Shown: piece after piece, positions 8,204 through 17,082 of the stretch
Layout: every line of letters starts with the position of its first letter
How positions within the stretch are numbered: position 1 is the stretch's first letter
Assembly: GCA_937976335.1 (NCBI GenBank)
Contig: CALJRW010000146.1
Coordinates: 1 to 51,623 of the forward strand
Direction of reading: 5' to 3'
Source: an uncultured bacterium
GTDB lineage: Bacteria > Bdellovibrionota_C > UBA2361 > CALJRW01
DNA: 51,623 nucleotides
Translations under genes and position numbers: made by a program
Notes under the pieces: generated by a model
Seen by the model: the letters and a program-made list of their open reading frames with translations, nothing else
Databases searched by the model: none
Told to the model about the DNA's origin: nothing

Positions 8204-8225
8204 ATCTCCTAACCCTAAAGGAGAT
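8204..8225 (+). promoter_or_regulatory. Hairpin covering the lemA Shine-Dalgarno
   Basis: ATCTCCT (8204-8210) is perfectly complementary to AGGAGAT (8219-8225) across an 8-base loop. The right arm contains the AGGAG ribosome-binding site, 8 nt before the lemA ATG at 8234. The structure could limit ribosome access and act in translational or temperature-dependent control. The pairing is seen; regulation is inferred. Confidence 0.45.
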
Positions 8226-8233
8226 TTTAACTT

Positions 8234-8836
8234 ATGAAAAAACTAATAAAAACTTTAAGCACCATTCTTATCTTATCCTTTACAGCACTTTCTTTACAGA
8301 GTTGCGGAACATATAACAAATTTCAAACTCTTGACGAGCAGATAAAATCAGCTTGGTCGGAAGTTCTTAGCCAATACAAGAGAAGAGCTGATCTAATTCC
8401 AAATCTTGTTAAAACAGTTAAAGGCTATGCAAAACACGAAGCAAAAGTTTTTAAAGACGTTACAGAAGCTAGATCAACTATTGGTAAAATTGAAATTACT
8501 GAAGACTTACTTTCAAATCCAGAAAACTTGAAAAAACTAGAAGCTGCTCAAAGCTCAATGGGTGGAGCTCTTTCTAGACTACTAGCAGTTGCAGAAAACT
8601 ATCCAGAGTTAAAAGCTGATGCTAATTTTAGAGATTTACAAGCACAGTTAGAAGGCACTGAGAATAGAATCACTGTAGCGCGAGGTAGGTTTATAAAAGC
8701 TATACAGCTATTTAATACTCATGTTAGGTCCTTCCCTGCAAATTTAATGGCTAAATGGTTTGGATACTCTATTAAAGAAAACTTTCAAGTCACTGATGAG
8801 AAAGCAGTTTCTACTCCGCCTGAAGTCAATTTCTAG
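8234..8836 (+). CDS. lemA: LemA family lipoprotein
   Basis: The 200-residue protein has a lipoprotein signal peptide ending LQSC (Cys24). It then has the LemA helical core: IKSAWSEVLSQYKRRADLIPNLVKTVKGY, followed by VFKDVTEARS, LLAVAENYPELKAD and FRDLQAQLEGTENRITVARGRF (quoted in parts). The Pro-Asn-Leu-Val and ENRI-x-ARxRF segments are diagnostic. LemA proteins are envelope-associated and often sit beside TPM-domain genes, as here: the next two genes encode such domains and follow closely. The biochemical role is not settled. Translation may be controlled by the hairpin over its ribosome-binding site. Confidence 0.93.
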   Translation: MKKLIKTLSTILILSFTALSLQSCGTYNKFQTLDEQIKSAWSEVLSQYKRRADLIPNLVKTVKGYAKHEAKVFKDVTEARSTIGKIEITEDLLSNPENLKKLEAAQSSMGGALSRLLAVAENYPELKADANFRDLQAQLEGTENRITVARGRFIKAIQLFNTHVRSFPANLMAKWFGYSIKENFQVTDEKAVSTPPEVNF

Positions 8837-8847
8837 AAAGATTTATA

Positions 8848-9702
8848 ATGACTATCTTCCTAAGGGGAATTTTATGCCTCTGGCTAATTCCCCTTTCTCT
8901 AATTGCTGAAGTACCAGTCCCTGCACTAACTGGGAGAGTTGTTGATCTAACTAATACCTTATCTTCAGGTGAAAAAGATAACCTCTCTTTAAAACTAAAA
9001 AATCTTGAAACAAATAAAGGCTCGCAAATTGCTATCTTATTCATTCCAAGCATAGAGCCTGAAAGCATTGAAGAATACTCAATTAGAGTTGCAGAAAAAT
9101 GGAAAATTGGGCGAGAAAAAAAAGATGATGGTGTCATTATCATAATAGCAAAAAACGACAGAAAAATAAGAATAGAGGTTGGCTACGGTTTGGAAGGAGC
9201 TATTCCAGATGCTTATGCAAAAAGAATCATAGAGCACTCTATTATACCTAACTTTAAGCAAGGAAATTTTTTTACAGGTATTGATAGAGCTGTAGACGTA
9301 CTAGAAGGCTTAATAAACAAAGAAATTACAGAACCGCCAGGTCCAAAAACAAAAGTTGTATCTACTGAAGGAATTTTTTTACTAACATTAATTGGATTAT
9401 TTCTTGGATATTTCATTTTTGGCTGGACCTCACGCGCAAGTTTTTCAAGTCTTAGTGGAGGATTGATTACATTTCTTCTAGGAATTTCAACCTTTGGTGG
9501 AATTGCACTACTTTCTGCCATCTTAGTTTTTTTTATTTTAAGCATTACTTTAGGTGGAGGAGGTGTATACAGAGGGAGCAATAGAACTAGAAGTTTTAGA
9601 ACAATTGGCCGTTCAGGTAATTTTAGAATTGGAGGAGGATTTGGAGGATTCTCAGGTGGTGGCGGTTCCTTTGGCGGTGGAGGCGCATCAGGCTCATGGT
9701 AA
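8848..9702 (+). CDS. TPM-domain membrane protein (YgcG-like)
   Basis: The 284-residue protein has an N-terminal signal peptide. A TPM (TLP18.3-Psb32-MOLO-1) domain follows at about residues 25-150 with the signature VVDLTNTLSSGEKDNL, SQIAILFIPSIEP, WKIGREKKDDGVIIIIAKNDRKIRIEVGYGLEGAIPDA (in parts). Two or three transmembrane helices and a Gly/Ser-rich tail ending GGGGASGSW come next. This is the standard architecture of bacterial YgcG proteins. It starts 11 bp after lemA and overlaps the next TPM gene by 7 bp, so the three form one operon. A role in envelope maintenance is inferred from the family. Confidence 0.92.
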   Translation: MTIFLRGILCLWLIPLSLIAEVPVPALTGRVVDLTNTLSSGEKDNLSLKLKNLETNKGSQIAILFIPSIEPESIEEYSIRVAEKWKIGREKKDDGVIIIIAKNDRKIRIEVGYGLEGAIPDAYAKRIIEHSIIPNFKQGNFFTGIDRAVDVLEGLINKEITEPPGPKTKVVSTEGIFLLTLIGLFLGYFIFGWTSRASFSSLSGGLITFLLGISTFGGIALLSAILVFFILSITLGGGGVYRGSNRTRSFRTIGRSGNFRIGGGFGGFSGGGGSFGGGGASGSW

Positions 9703-10193
9703 TTAATCTCTTTAAATATTTATTTTACTTTGGAAAAACTGCAAAATCTGCTTTTCCAGAAAGCGATCTAAAAAAAATAGAAGAAGCAATTGCTAACTCA
9801 GAAATAAATCATAGAGCAGAAATATGCTTTGCATGTGAAACAAAACTTGGCTTTTGGGACTATCTTAAATCTGTAAATAGCAGAGAACGCGCATTACAAG
9901 TTTTTTCAGATATGAAAGTTTGGGATACTATAGAAAATAACGGACTCTTAATTTACATTTTACTAGCAGAGCGAAAAGTTGAGATAATTTTAGATAGAAA
10001 AATAATTGAACAAACTAGTCAAGAGGAATGGTTAAGAATTACTAAAGATATGGAAAAAGGCTTAGCTAAAAAAGATTATTTAAAATCTGTAGTTTTTGCT
10101 TTAGAAGAAGCAAGCTTGGTTCTTGAGAAGTGTTTTCCTGTTAGGATGGATAATCCTAATGAGTTAGAGGATTTGGTTAAGGTGTTTGATTAA
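9696..10193 (+). CDS. Second TPM-domain protein
   Basis: The 165-residue protein resembles the TPM domain without the glycine tail: DLKKIEEAIANSEINHRAEICFACE, RALQVFSDMKVWDTIENNGLLIYILLAERKVEIILDRKI (in parts) and a final helix with ALEEASLVLEKCFP. It has no clear signal peptide, so it may act in the cytoplasm or be held by its partner. The start codon lies inside the preceding gene (7-bp overlap), indicating translational coupling. Paired TPM genes next to lemA are a recurring arrangement. Confidence 0.85.
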   Translation: MVINLFKYLFYFGKTAKSAFPESDLKKIEEAIANSEINHRAEICFACETKLGFWDYLKSVNSRERALQVFSDMKVWDTIENNGLLIYILLAERKVEIILDRKIIEQTSQEEWLRITKDMEKGLAKKDYLKSVVFALEEASLVLEKCFPVRMDNPNELEDLVKVFD

Positions 10194-10317
10194 TAGAATT
10201 TAGACGTCTTTGTGCGTAGCAAAAAAAGGTAATTTGGGTTTACATTTGATAGTTATGTTTGTGTCTCTTAACTTTTTAAATCCTCTTTTTCATAAAAATA
10301 AGAAATTCTATCTCATC

Positions 10318-11196
10318 TCACTCAGCAGTGGCAATCAAAAAAGCCCCAATAAAAATTATAACCGAAGCGAGCAATCTAATATTCTTTCCTTCTTCTTTAA
10401 GTATATGACTCCCCATAAGCACTGCAAAAACAATACTTAATTGTCTAAGACTTGCAACATAACTAACTTTTTCAAAAGTAAAAGCGATTAGTATTAATAA
10501 GTAGCCTCCTTGAGCAATTACACTATTAATTAAAATACTTTTTTTATTGACTCTCCATTCTTCTTTAAATAAGTTATTTTTCTTTATAAAAAAAACATAT
10601 GGAGTAAAAAGAAGAAGAGTCATAAAAGTTAAAGTCCAGCCAAAAACAATAGGATGAATTTTTTCAGCCCCTACTTTGTCAAAAACTGAATATGCAGCAA
10701 CAGTAAGCATAGTTAGAAAAGCATATTTTGTTGATCTATTTTTAAATACAGAAAATATAGGTTTTTTAATCTCACTTAAAGTAAGCTTTTTCATGTTAAT
10801 TATATAAACACCAAATACTATTAGAAAAACACCAAGCCCTCCCAAAAGAGTGACAGATTCTCCTAAAAATAAAACCGCAAAAATTAAAACAAGCGCAGGC
10901 GACGCTCGCATGATTGGATAGACAAGTGATAAATCTCCATGTTCATAGGATTTGGCAAAAAATATACAATAGAAAAAATGAATAATACTTGTAGTTCCAC
11001 CGTAGATAAGCAGATCATTTATTGGAGTTTGTGCTTTGAAATAGAAAAATAGGAAGACTGGAAAATATAGAACTGCTCCAACTGTAGCATACCACCAAAG
11101 AAAAACTTGTTTATCTACTGAGGATTTAATTAGAAGGCTTTTGAGGGAATGAAGGAATGCGGAAAGGAGGACTAGGATTATTGCTAAATAGCTCAT
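10318..11196 (-). CDS. EamA/DMT-superfamily transporter
   Basis: The 292-residue protein has about ten hydrophobic helices in two repeated halves, each with an EamA-type pattern: LAIILVLLSAFLHSLKSLLIKSS at the start, and YPIMRASPALVLIFAVLFLGESVTLLG and SYVASLRQLSIVFAVLMGSHILKEEGK at the equivalent ends of both halves (in parts). The Pro/Arg-Ser/Glu pattern is typical of drug/metabolite exporters or permeases. The substrate cannot be read from the sequence. It is transcribed away from the TPM operon and follows the SSS transporter on the same strand by 38 bp. Confidence 0.85.
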   Translation of the reverse strand: MSYLAIILVLLSAFLHSLKSLLIKSSVDKQVFLWWYATVGAVLYFPVFLFFYFKAQTPINDLLIYGGTTSIIHFFYCIFFAKSYEHGDLSLVYPIMRASPALVLIFAVLFLGESVTLLGGLGVFLIVFGVYIINMKKLTLSEIKKPIFSVFKNRSTKYAFLTMLTVAAYSVFDKVGAEKIHPIVFGWTLTFMTLLLFTPYVFFIKKNNLFKEEWRVNKKSILINSVIAQGGYLLILIAFTFEKVSYVASLRQLSIVFAVLMGSHILKEEGKNIRLLASVIIFIGAFLIATAE

Positions 11197-11234
11197 GATT
11201 TAGAGTCCTACAAGTTTAGTAAAGGAGTCAAGAG

Positions 11235-12617
11235 CTATAACATTACACTGCCTGCCTTTTGTGACAACAACTTACTACGAGTACTACGAAGCCAATAATA
11301 TATTAAAGTTAGCAAAGATACTAAAAGACAGGTCAAAATGGCTAGCAACTTCACAATAGAATTGCCTGTAATTGCTCCCAAAATAAAAAGAGGGAATCCT
11401 GTCAGCGCCCCAAAAATTATACTACGACTTATTGCTTTTGTATTTAAAGTTGGGAAAAAAATTAAAGCTAAAATTGCAGAAACTGAAGAAAGCCTTAAAA
11501 TTCCAACCATTAGCCAAAGAGTAATTACAGGAATTCTAAAAAAACCAATACATATACCAAGCAAAGCTGTAAATAACATCGCGTAACGCCCAACTCTTAA
11601 TTCATTTGGCTTAGTTTGAAATTCTGTCATTACTAGTGAAGAGACGGCGCAGTAAACACTATCAACTGTTGAGCACAAACCACTAAGTGCCATAAATACA
11701 AAAAGTGCAAATATGAAAGAACCCATTTCTTTATTTATGAATTCGCCTCCTACTAACTGTACATTATGAGCAAGGTAACCAGTTGTATAAATCCACGCTC
11801 CAAATAAACCTAAAGAAAAGGTAATTATGCCATGTAAAAGTGCACCTTGAAAAAATAATTTTTTAATTGATTTTTGTGGAACAGCGAAAGCACGTTGCCA
11901 AGCTTGTTGGTCTGCAAAACAGCCAAAAATAAGTGTTAATGAAGCTGCTAATCCAAATTCGGTCATTAATTTATAATTAAAGGGCTGAAAAGGTTTCATT
12001 TCTTGAATCAGGATTTTTTTAGTAAAATCATTTGGGAAATAATATAAGAAAATAAAAGCTGCAAAAAGAATTAGAAGACATTGTATCCAGTCAGTGAGCA
12101 CGCTAGACCTTAGTCCGGATCTAAAAGAGTACATTAATGGCAATAACACCATAACACAAACTAATATATCATATGGTAGATTACTTGAAATAGATAATAA
12201 CTCAGCTCCTGCAGTTACTTGTATTCCCAAACATCCTATTTGCAAGCCAATAAAAATAATTCTTAACGCTAATCTCGCACTATCTTCTTTTGGCATTTTT
12301 TCTAACAGAGAGAAAAAAGAAAAACCTTCTGGCACTTTTTCTCTAACTTTTTTAGCAAGACGTCCAAAAACTGTCAGAGCTAAAATATTAGGCAATGAAA
12401 ACCAAAACAAAGCTGAAATCCCCCATTCATAAGCAATCTGAGTTGAAATAAACAAAGCTGGAGCCCAAATCCAACTAGCGCAAATTGATAGAGCTGCCTT
12501 AATACCCTTAAAAGAACTATCTGCTTTAAGAAATGTTTTAGTACTAGGTTTTTTTCTTATTTCACCAACTAAAACGATAAAAAGAGTTGTTAATACGTAA
12601 AGTGCTATTAATTTCAT
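11235..12617 (-). CDS. Sodium:solute symporter (SSS) family transporter
   Basis: The 460-residue protein has about 13 hydrophobic helices and matches the SSS fold: SICASWIWAPALFISTQIAYEWG near the N terminus, the RSGLRSSVLTDWIQ loop, AGAWIYTTGYLAH, and a MALSGLCSTVDSVYCAVSS helix that corresponds to the Na+-site helix with Ser/Thr ligands. The WxWAP motif resembles urea, proline and other solute carriers, but the substrate is not decidable. An AAGGATG ribosome-binding site precedes the ATG. It is divergent from a TrmB-type regulator across a 163-bp gap with two related palindromes, suggesting local control. Confidence 0.87.
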   Translation of the reverse strand: MKLIALYVLTTLFIVLVGEIRKKPSTKTFLKADSSFKGIKAALSICASWIWAPALFISTQIAYEWGISALFWFSLPNILALTVFGRLAKKVREKVPEGFSFFSLLEKMPKEDSARLALRIIFIGLQIGCLGIQVTAGAELLSISSNLPYDILVCVMVLLPLMYSFRSGLRSSVLTDWIQCLLILFAAFIFLYYFPNDFTKKILIQEMKPFQPFNYKLMTEFGLAASLTLIFGCFADQQAWQRAFAVPQKSIKKLFFQGALLHGIITFSLGLFGAWIYTTGYLAHNVQLVGGEFINKEMGSFIFALFVFMALSGLCSTVDSVYCAVSSLVMTEFQTKPNELRVGRYAMLFTALLGICIGFFRIPVITLWLMVGILRLSSVSAILALIFFPTLNTKAISRSIIFGALTGFPLFILGAITGNSIVKLLAILTCLLVSLLTLIYYWLRSTRSKLLSQKAGSVML

Positions 12618-12681
12618 TTAAAACATCCTTTTACATGAATTATTTTCTTATCTTCTCAATTTCCTGTATCCTAGTCTAAGA

Positions 12682-12699
12682 TGTCGGTGAAGCTCGACA
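12682..12699. promoter_or_regulatory. Candidate operator: TGTCG-8-CGACA inverted repeat
   Basis: TGTCG (12682-12686) and CGACA (12695-12699) are perfect complements separated by 8 bp, giving half-sites spaced about 13 bp centre to centre. It lies 65 bp upstream of the SSS transporter start. The same half-sites recur, fused, at 12758-12765. Two copies in one divergent gap beside a regulator gene support an operator. Confidence 0.5.
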
Positions 12700-12757
12700 A
12701 CGCTTATAAAAAGTAATTTACGAAAAAGAGCTTTTTGAACTTTCTATAAAGCAGGAG

Positions 12758-12765
12758 TGTCGACA
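12758..12765. promoter_or_regulatory. Candidate operator: TGTCGACA palindrome
   Basis: This perfect 8-bp palindrome lies 15 bp before the start codon of the TrmB-type regulator and just ahead of its AAAGGA Shine-Dalgarno. It uses the same TGTCG/CGACA half-sites as 12682-12699. A regulator bound here would block its own gene. Confidence 0.45.
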
Positions 12766-12780
12766 ATATAAAAGGACTAA

Positions 12781-13599
12781 ATGCTAAAAAAAATTTTTGC
12801 AGAACTAGGTTTAAATATTTTAGAGGCCGAGTCGTACCTCACTCTCTTAGAACATGGCAAGATTTCCGCTGGAGAACTTGCAAAGCGTTGCAACATACCA
12901 AGAACTACCCTCTATGGGCATTTAGTTTCTCTATCTGAAGTCGGTTTAGTTAAGAAAACAAAACTCGATGGCATTATCTATTGGCAATGCAAAGATCCTA
13001 AATCACTTTTAGAAATCGCCAAAAGAAAAGTTCAACAAACCAAACAAATAGAAAAAAATATTGAAGATTTATTACCAAATTTATTGGCAAGAACAAACTC
13101 TGATTTTCAACAACCTAAGTTTACCTATTTAGAAGGACCAAAAGGTGTAAGGCAAATATTAAGAGATATATTACTTTACCGAAATATCAATACTGAAGCC
13201 TTTTGGCCAATTGGCGAAATGCTAAATGTTATTGGCGATGAGTTTTTAGCAGAACATAATGCACAAAGAATACGTCAAAATATTTCTATAAGAGCAGTAT
13301 GGCCAAGAAATAGAATAGTCTCAATCGATAAAAAACCATTTTTAGGAGTTAGCTCCAGATTTCTAAGAGAAATACGTCTAGCACCTGATGATGTAGATTG
13401 CAAAATGGCCTACTGGATCTACGGAAATAAAGTTGCATTCACTTCATCAAAAAAAGAATGTTTTGGCTTTATCGTAGAAAGTGAGGAACTAGCAGAGTTA
13501 CAAAGAGCTCAATTTAATTTCATTTTTTCTAGATCTAAAAAATTAGTAGTTGACAGTAATAAACCTGAGCAGTTTTTGAGAAAAAATAACTTGCTCTAA
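12781..13599 (+). CDS. TrmB-type transcriptional regulator
   Basis: The 272-residue protein has an N-terminal winged helix-turn-helix at about 1-75: LGLNILEAESYLTLLEHGKISAGELAKRCNIPRTTLYGHLVSLSEVGLV (in parts), with recognition helix IPRTTLYGHL. A coiled-coil segment follows at about 85-105 (KRKVQQTKQIEKNIEDLLPNL), and then a C-terminal sensor-like domain of about 160 residues. TrmB proteins were first described in archaeal sugar regulation but also occur in bacteria. It is divergent from the SSS transporter and likely controls it in response to a ligand of the C-terminal domain. Confidence 0.85.
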   Translation: MLKKIFAELGLNILEAESYLTLLEHGKISAGELAKRCNIPRTTLYGHLVSLSEVGLVKKTKLDGIIYWQCKDPKSLLEIAKRKVQQTKQIEKNIEDLLPNLLARTNSDFQQPKFTYLEGPKGVRQILRDILLYRNINTEAFWPIGEMLNVIGDEFLAEHNAQRIRQNISIRAVWPRNRIVSIDKKPFLGVSSRFLREIRLAPDDVDCKMAYWIYGNKVAFTSSKKECFGFIVESEELAELQRAQFNFIFSRSKKLVVDSNKPEQFLRKNNLL

Positions 13600-13615
13600 A
13601 ACATAAAAAGATTGA

Positions 13616-14782
13616 CTACAACCTAGCCCTAAAAAGCGCATAAGCCGGAATACATTTTACCCCCTCTATCTCCTGATACTTATCTCCTAAATAAATTAAA
13701 TAAGACTTAAATTTCTTTTTACCTTTATTTAAATTCATATATTTCACTATATTTCTTACATCTTTTTTAAGAGCAACTTTACTTGATTTTACTTCAATTA
13801 AATATTGATATTTTTCATCTTCAAATACTAAGTCAATTTCTGCACCTGCTATAGATTTAGTATAGAACAACTGCTCAGTATTAATCTGCTTAAGTTTTCT
13901 GCGTTTTTCTATTTCAGAAATTACAAAAGATTCAACAATCTGCCCTTTAGCTTGTTCAATACCTAAAGCATTAATTAAACTAACATCCGCATAGTACATT
14001 TTTGAAGCTTTAAGGTATCTTTTCGCAGGACTAAAATGATGACCATAAACTCTAAATGCAAGTTGTGATTGTGTTAGGACATTTAAATACTTTTTAGCAG
14101 TCTGATGACTTAAGCCTGCTTCTCTGGCAAAATTTGACACTTCTAAATGAGACCCTATACTTTTACCAATATGTTGCAAAATGGCAAGCAATCCTTCGAT
14201 ATTATCAATGTTAGAAATTTGAGCGAGATCTCTAGTAAAATACGTATCTCTATAATTTGAGAGCAGTTCTTTTTTTACTTTATCTCCTTTGGCAGTAACA
14301 ACTTCAGGAAAACCTCCAAACTTTAAAGTTTTATCAAATTTTCTTTTTGCATCAAGTAATTTTGAAATATTTATTTCATCAGTAAAAAAAGAATGAGTAG
14401 CCTCACCCTCTTCTTCTCCCCAACAAGTTGTAGGAAAGTTTACTATTGATATTCTGCCCGCTAAAGAATCAGCAGAGGCTCCTAGCAATCCTATTGAACT
14501 TGAACCTGTCATCAAGAATTCAGCTTTTCCTTCATCTATAACTTTTTTAACTGCAATAGTTAGTTGTGGATCTCTTTGAATTTCATCAATTATGACTTTA
14601 CTCCCTAAGCTTTCTATAAATCCCTTCGGGTCTTCTCTAGCATGTCTGAGATGATCAAAATCATCCAAAGTTACATATTTATAATTAGGATAGTTAGTTT
14701 TTAAAAAAGTCGTTTTTCCAGATCGACGCGGACCGATAATTAGTGCATTTTGAGAAGAGAGAGAAATCCATCGTTTAAACAT
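13616..14782 (-). CDS. AAA ATPase with DUF4143 domain
   Basis: The 388-residue protein has an AAA_14 module with Walker A GPRRSGKTT (residues 17-25) and Walker B KVIIDEIQ (62-69), plus sensor-like LMTGSSS. The C-terminal DUF4143 region contains ISNIDNIEGLLAILQHIG, LSHQTAKKYLNVLTQSQLAFRV, and a PD-(D/E)xK-like core AEIDLVFEDEKYQYLIEVKSS. The family is widespread, mobile and of uncertain function; links to defence or toxin-like roles have been proposed but are not shown here. It converges on the TrmB gene (stop codons 17 bp apart) and stands alone. Confidence 0.88.
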   Translation of the reverse strand: MFKRWISLSSQNALIIGPRRSGKTTFLKTNYPNYKYVTLDDFDHLRHAREDPKGFIESLGSKVIIDEIQRDPQLTIAVKKVIDEGKAEFLMTGSSSIGLLGASADSLAGRISIVNFPTTCWGEEEGEATHSFFTDEINISKLLDAKRKFDKTLKFGGFPEVVTAKGDKVKKELLSNYRDTYFTRDLAQISNIDNIEGLLAILQHIGKSIGSHLEVSNFAREAGLSHQTAKKYLNVLTQSQLAFRVYGHHFSPAKRYLKASKMYYADVSLINALGIEQAKGQIVESFVISEIEKRRKLKQINTEQLFYTKSIAGAEIDLVFEDEKYQYLIEVKSSKVALKKDVRNIVKYMNLNKGKKKFKSYLIYLGDKYQEIEGVKCIPAYALFRARL

Positions 14783-14903
14783 ACTTTTAAAATAACATAG
14801 ATATTTTAAAAGTCCAATTAAAAAATATATATAAAAAGCTGTATATTTTCAGTATGTTAAAAATTTTCTTCTAAATTAGAGAAGTTTTAAAGCAAAAAAT
14901 TAA

Positions 14904-15034
14904 TATACTGAAGGAAATTGAAAATTTCCGAAAGTCTCCCGGAGGGAAGATAAGATATACCCGTCAAAACTAGGCTAAGACCGATCAGGTCTTAGACAGA
15001 AAGTGGAAAAACTAAATGACGACGGGTATATATA
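14904..15034 (+). repeat. Dispersed palindromic element, copy A
   Basis: It shares 29 identical bases with copy C (14904-14932 vs 51369-51397) and 18 identical bases with copy B (14967-14984 vs 50087-50104 inverted). It folds as nested hairpins: GGAAATT/AATTTCC (14913-14929), an outer stem ATATACCCGTC/GACGGGTATAT (14955-14965 with 15021-15031), and an inner perfect stem CTAAGACC/GGTCTTAG (14975-14995). The core GTGGAAAAACTAAATGACG (15003-15021) is a relative of the CGGTAAAACCAAATGTCG core in copies B and C. It fills most of the gap between the AAA ATPase start and the gmd stop. It may be a mobile palindrome or a structured RNA. Confidence 0.85.
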
Positions 15035-15047
15035 AAGTTTAATAAAA

Positions 15048-16028
15048 CTATTTACTAAGACTAATCTCTGCCTCAACCCTCTTAAGATCTTCTTCAACCA
15101 TCATCTTAATCATCTGCTCAAACGTAACTTCAGGCACCCAACCTAACTTTTCTTTAGCTTTAGTTGAATCACCTAAAAGAAGCTCCACTTCTGCAGGTCT
15201 TACAAAACGTTGATCTATCTTTACATACTGCTGCCAATCGAGACCAACTGCGCTAAAAGCGACTTCGACTAAATCTCTTACAGAATGGGTTTGTCCAGTT
15301 GAAATTACATAGTCATCAGGAGTATCTTGCTGAAGCATCATCCACATTGCACGAACATAATCGCCAGCAAAGCCCCAATCTCTTTTGGCATCAAGATTAC
15401 CTAACTTTATATCTTCTTCCACACCAAGCTTAATTCTAGCTACACCGTCAGTCACTTTTCGTGTAACAAATTCCATCCCACGTCTTGGAGATTCATGATT
15501 AAAAAGAATACCAGAGACTGCGAACATATCATATGACTCACGATAGTTTACAGTAATATAATGTCCATAAACTTTAGCAACTCCGTATGGAGAACGTGGA
15601 TAAAAAGGAGTAGTTTCTGTTTGAGGAGTTTCTAAAACCTTTCCATACATTTCAGAACTAGAAGCTTGATAAAATTTTGCATCAGGTTTTACACTTCTCA
15701 CAGCTTCCAGAAGTTTTGTAACTCCAAGAGCAGTAAATTCAGAAGTTAGCACTGGTTGCTCCCAACTCGTTGGAACAAAACTTTGAGCACCAAGGTTATA
15801 TACTTCATCTGGTTTTGTTTCTTCCATAACGCGAACTAATGAGAATTGATCTAACAAATCACCTTGTATTAATTCAATCTTATCTCTTAAATGTGAAATT
15901 CTTTCAAATTTTTCAACCGAAGAACGTCTTACCATTCCAAAAACTTGATACCCTTTGCTCAGTAGAAATTCAGCAAGGTACGATCCATCTTGTCCCGTTA
16001 TTCCTGTAATTAAAGCTCTCTTTGTCAT
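15048..16028 (-). CDS. gmd: GDP-mannose 4,6-dehydratase
   Basis: The 326-residue extended SDR enzyme has cofactor motif [12 protein letters not shown] (9-20), the SSSEMYG active-site segment (123-129) and Tyr148-x3-Lys152 in [21 protein letters not shown] and [15 protein letters not shown] are diagnostic of Gmd. It converts GDP-D-mannose to GDP-4-keto-6-deoxy-D-mannose, the branch point to GDP-rhamnose and GDP-fucose. The start is ATG with a GAGG site inside the end of manC, and the gap is 2 bp. It is the last gene of the accD-lptD-rfbBD-manC-gmd run. Its product is probably used by the rmd-encoded reductase at 7143-8090. Confidence 0.96.
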   Translation of the reverse strand: MTKRALITGITGQDGSYLAEFLLSKGYQVFGMVRRSSVEKFERISHLRDKIELIQGDLLDQFSLVRVMEETKPDEVYNLGAQSFVPTSWEQPVLTSEFTALGVTKLLEAVRSVKPDAKFYQASSSEMYGKVLETPQTETTPFYPRSPYGVAKVYGHYITVNYRESYDMFAVSGILFNHESPRRGMEFVTRKVTDGVARIKLGVEEDIKLGNLDAKRDWGFAGDYVRAMWMMLQQDTPDDYVISTGQTHSVRDLVEVAFSAVGLDWQQYVKIDQRFVRPAEVELLLGDSTKAKEKLGWVPEVTFEQMIKMMVEEDLKRVEAEISLSK

Positions 16029-16030
16029 AA

Positions 16031-17080
16031 TTATTTAACCTCTTTTTTTTCTAAACTAGATACAACTTGCTTCACCATCTGTGCCTTTGATCTATGACAG
16101 ACTAACAAACCCTCCGGGCTATCCACAACTATCACATCATCAAGTCCAACTATAGCTATTTGCTTACTACTTGAATAAACCACACAGTTCTTAGAATCAA
16201 GTAGTAAAGACTCTCCAACACAAACATTTTTATTTTCGTCTGTTTTTTGGCTATCTGCCCATGCATCCCAGGCCCCTACATCGCTCCATAACAGCTCCTT
16301 AGCTGGCACAACATAGACATCCTGAGCTCGCTCCATTATTCCAAAATCAACTGATTCTGAAGGTAATTTAGCAAAACTTTCACTTATATCTGCATTTTTG
16401 TCATTAATTAAGGATTCTGCAACAACTTGAAGGCCAGTATATAGCTCAGGCATTAATTCCTTTATAGAATTGATAATGGTTTCAGCCTTCCAGATAAACA
16501 TCCCACTATTCCAGAAATAACCGCCATCTGCTAAATACTTTTTAGCCGTTTCTAAATTAGGCTTTTCAACAAATTTTTCTACTTTTCCTACACCAGAATT
16601 AACTTCTTCAGCAGTTTTAATATAACCATAGCCTGTATTTGGGGAGGTAGGTTCTATTCCTAAAGTGACAAGCCCATTTTTCTCTTGTGCTATTTCACAA
16701 GCTTTTTTAATAACTCTTTCAAATTCATTTGTATTTTGAATTACGTGATCTGATGGAAGTACTACCATCACCGCATCTTTTGAAATTTCATTAATAAGCA
16801 TTGCGGCAAGTCCAATAGCAGGAGCCGTATTTCTACCGCACGGCTCAGCAATTACATTAACTTCTGAAAGATGCTCTTCCACTAAACTCTTATGGCGTTG
16901 ATTAGTAACGACAAATAAATTCTTAGGATCAGCAAAAGCTGAGACTCGATCAGCTGTCATTTTAATTAAACTCTTACCATCAATTCCTAGTTTTAAAAAT
17001 TGCTTTGGTAATTCGTTTGTACTTGCTGGCCAAAATCTTGTGCCTCTTCCACCCGCTAAGATAACAGGAAAAATTTCCAT
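16031..17080 (-). CDS. manC: Mannose-1-phosphate guanylyltransferase
   Basis: The 349-residue nucleotidyltransferase has the pyrophosphorylase signature [13 protein letters not shown] (8-20), followed by [16 protein letters not shown] and FVEKPN. It makes GDP-mannose from mannose-1-phosphate and GTP. The length matches the single-domain type; the C-terminal isomerase domain of longer ManC/AlgA proteins is absent. A GGAGG Shine-Dalgarno lies 9 nt upstream. It is sandwiched by 2-bp gaps between rfbD and gmd, so it supplies the Gmd substrate. No phosphomannomutase gene is in the window. Confidence 0.95.
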   Translation of the reverse strand: MEIFPVILAGGRGTRFWPASTNELPKQFLKLGIDGKSLIKMTADRVSAFADPKNLFVVTNQRHKSLVEEHLSEVNVIAEPCGRNTAPAIGLAAMLINEISKDAVMVVLPSDHVIQNTNEFERVIKKACEIAQEKNGLVTLGIEPTSPNTGYGYIKTAEEVNSGVGKVEKFVEKPNLETAKKYLADGGYFWNSGMFIWKAETIINSIKELMPELYTGLQVVAESLINDKNADISESFAKLPSESVDFGIMERAQDVYVVPAKELLWSDVGAWDAWADSQKTDENKNVCVGESLLLDSKNCVVYSSSKQIAIVGLDDVIVVDSPEGLLVCHRSKAQMVKQVVSSLEKKEVK

Positions 17081-17082
17081 TT

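Noticed and set aside
10210-10440. 76-codon plus-strand frame after the second TPM gene
   Set aside because: It overlaps the end of the EamA transporter on the other strand, and its residue pattern is random.
14904-15034. Integron attC site
   Set aside because: The size and imperfect palindrome fit, but I find no GTTRRRY / RYYYAAC core boxes at the ends, no cassette-like single genes between copies and no integron integrase.
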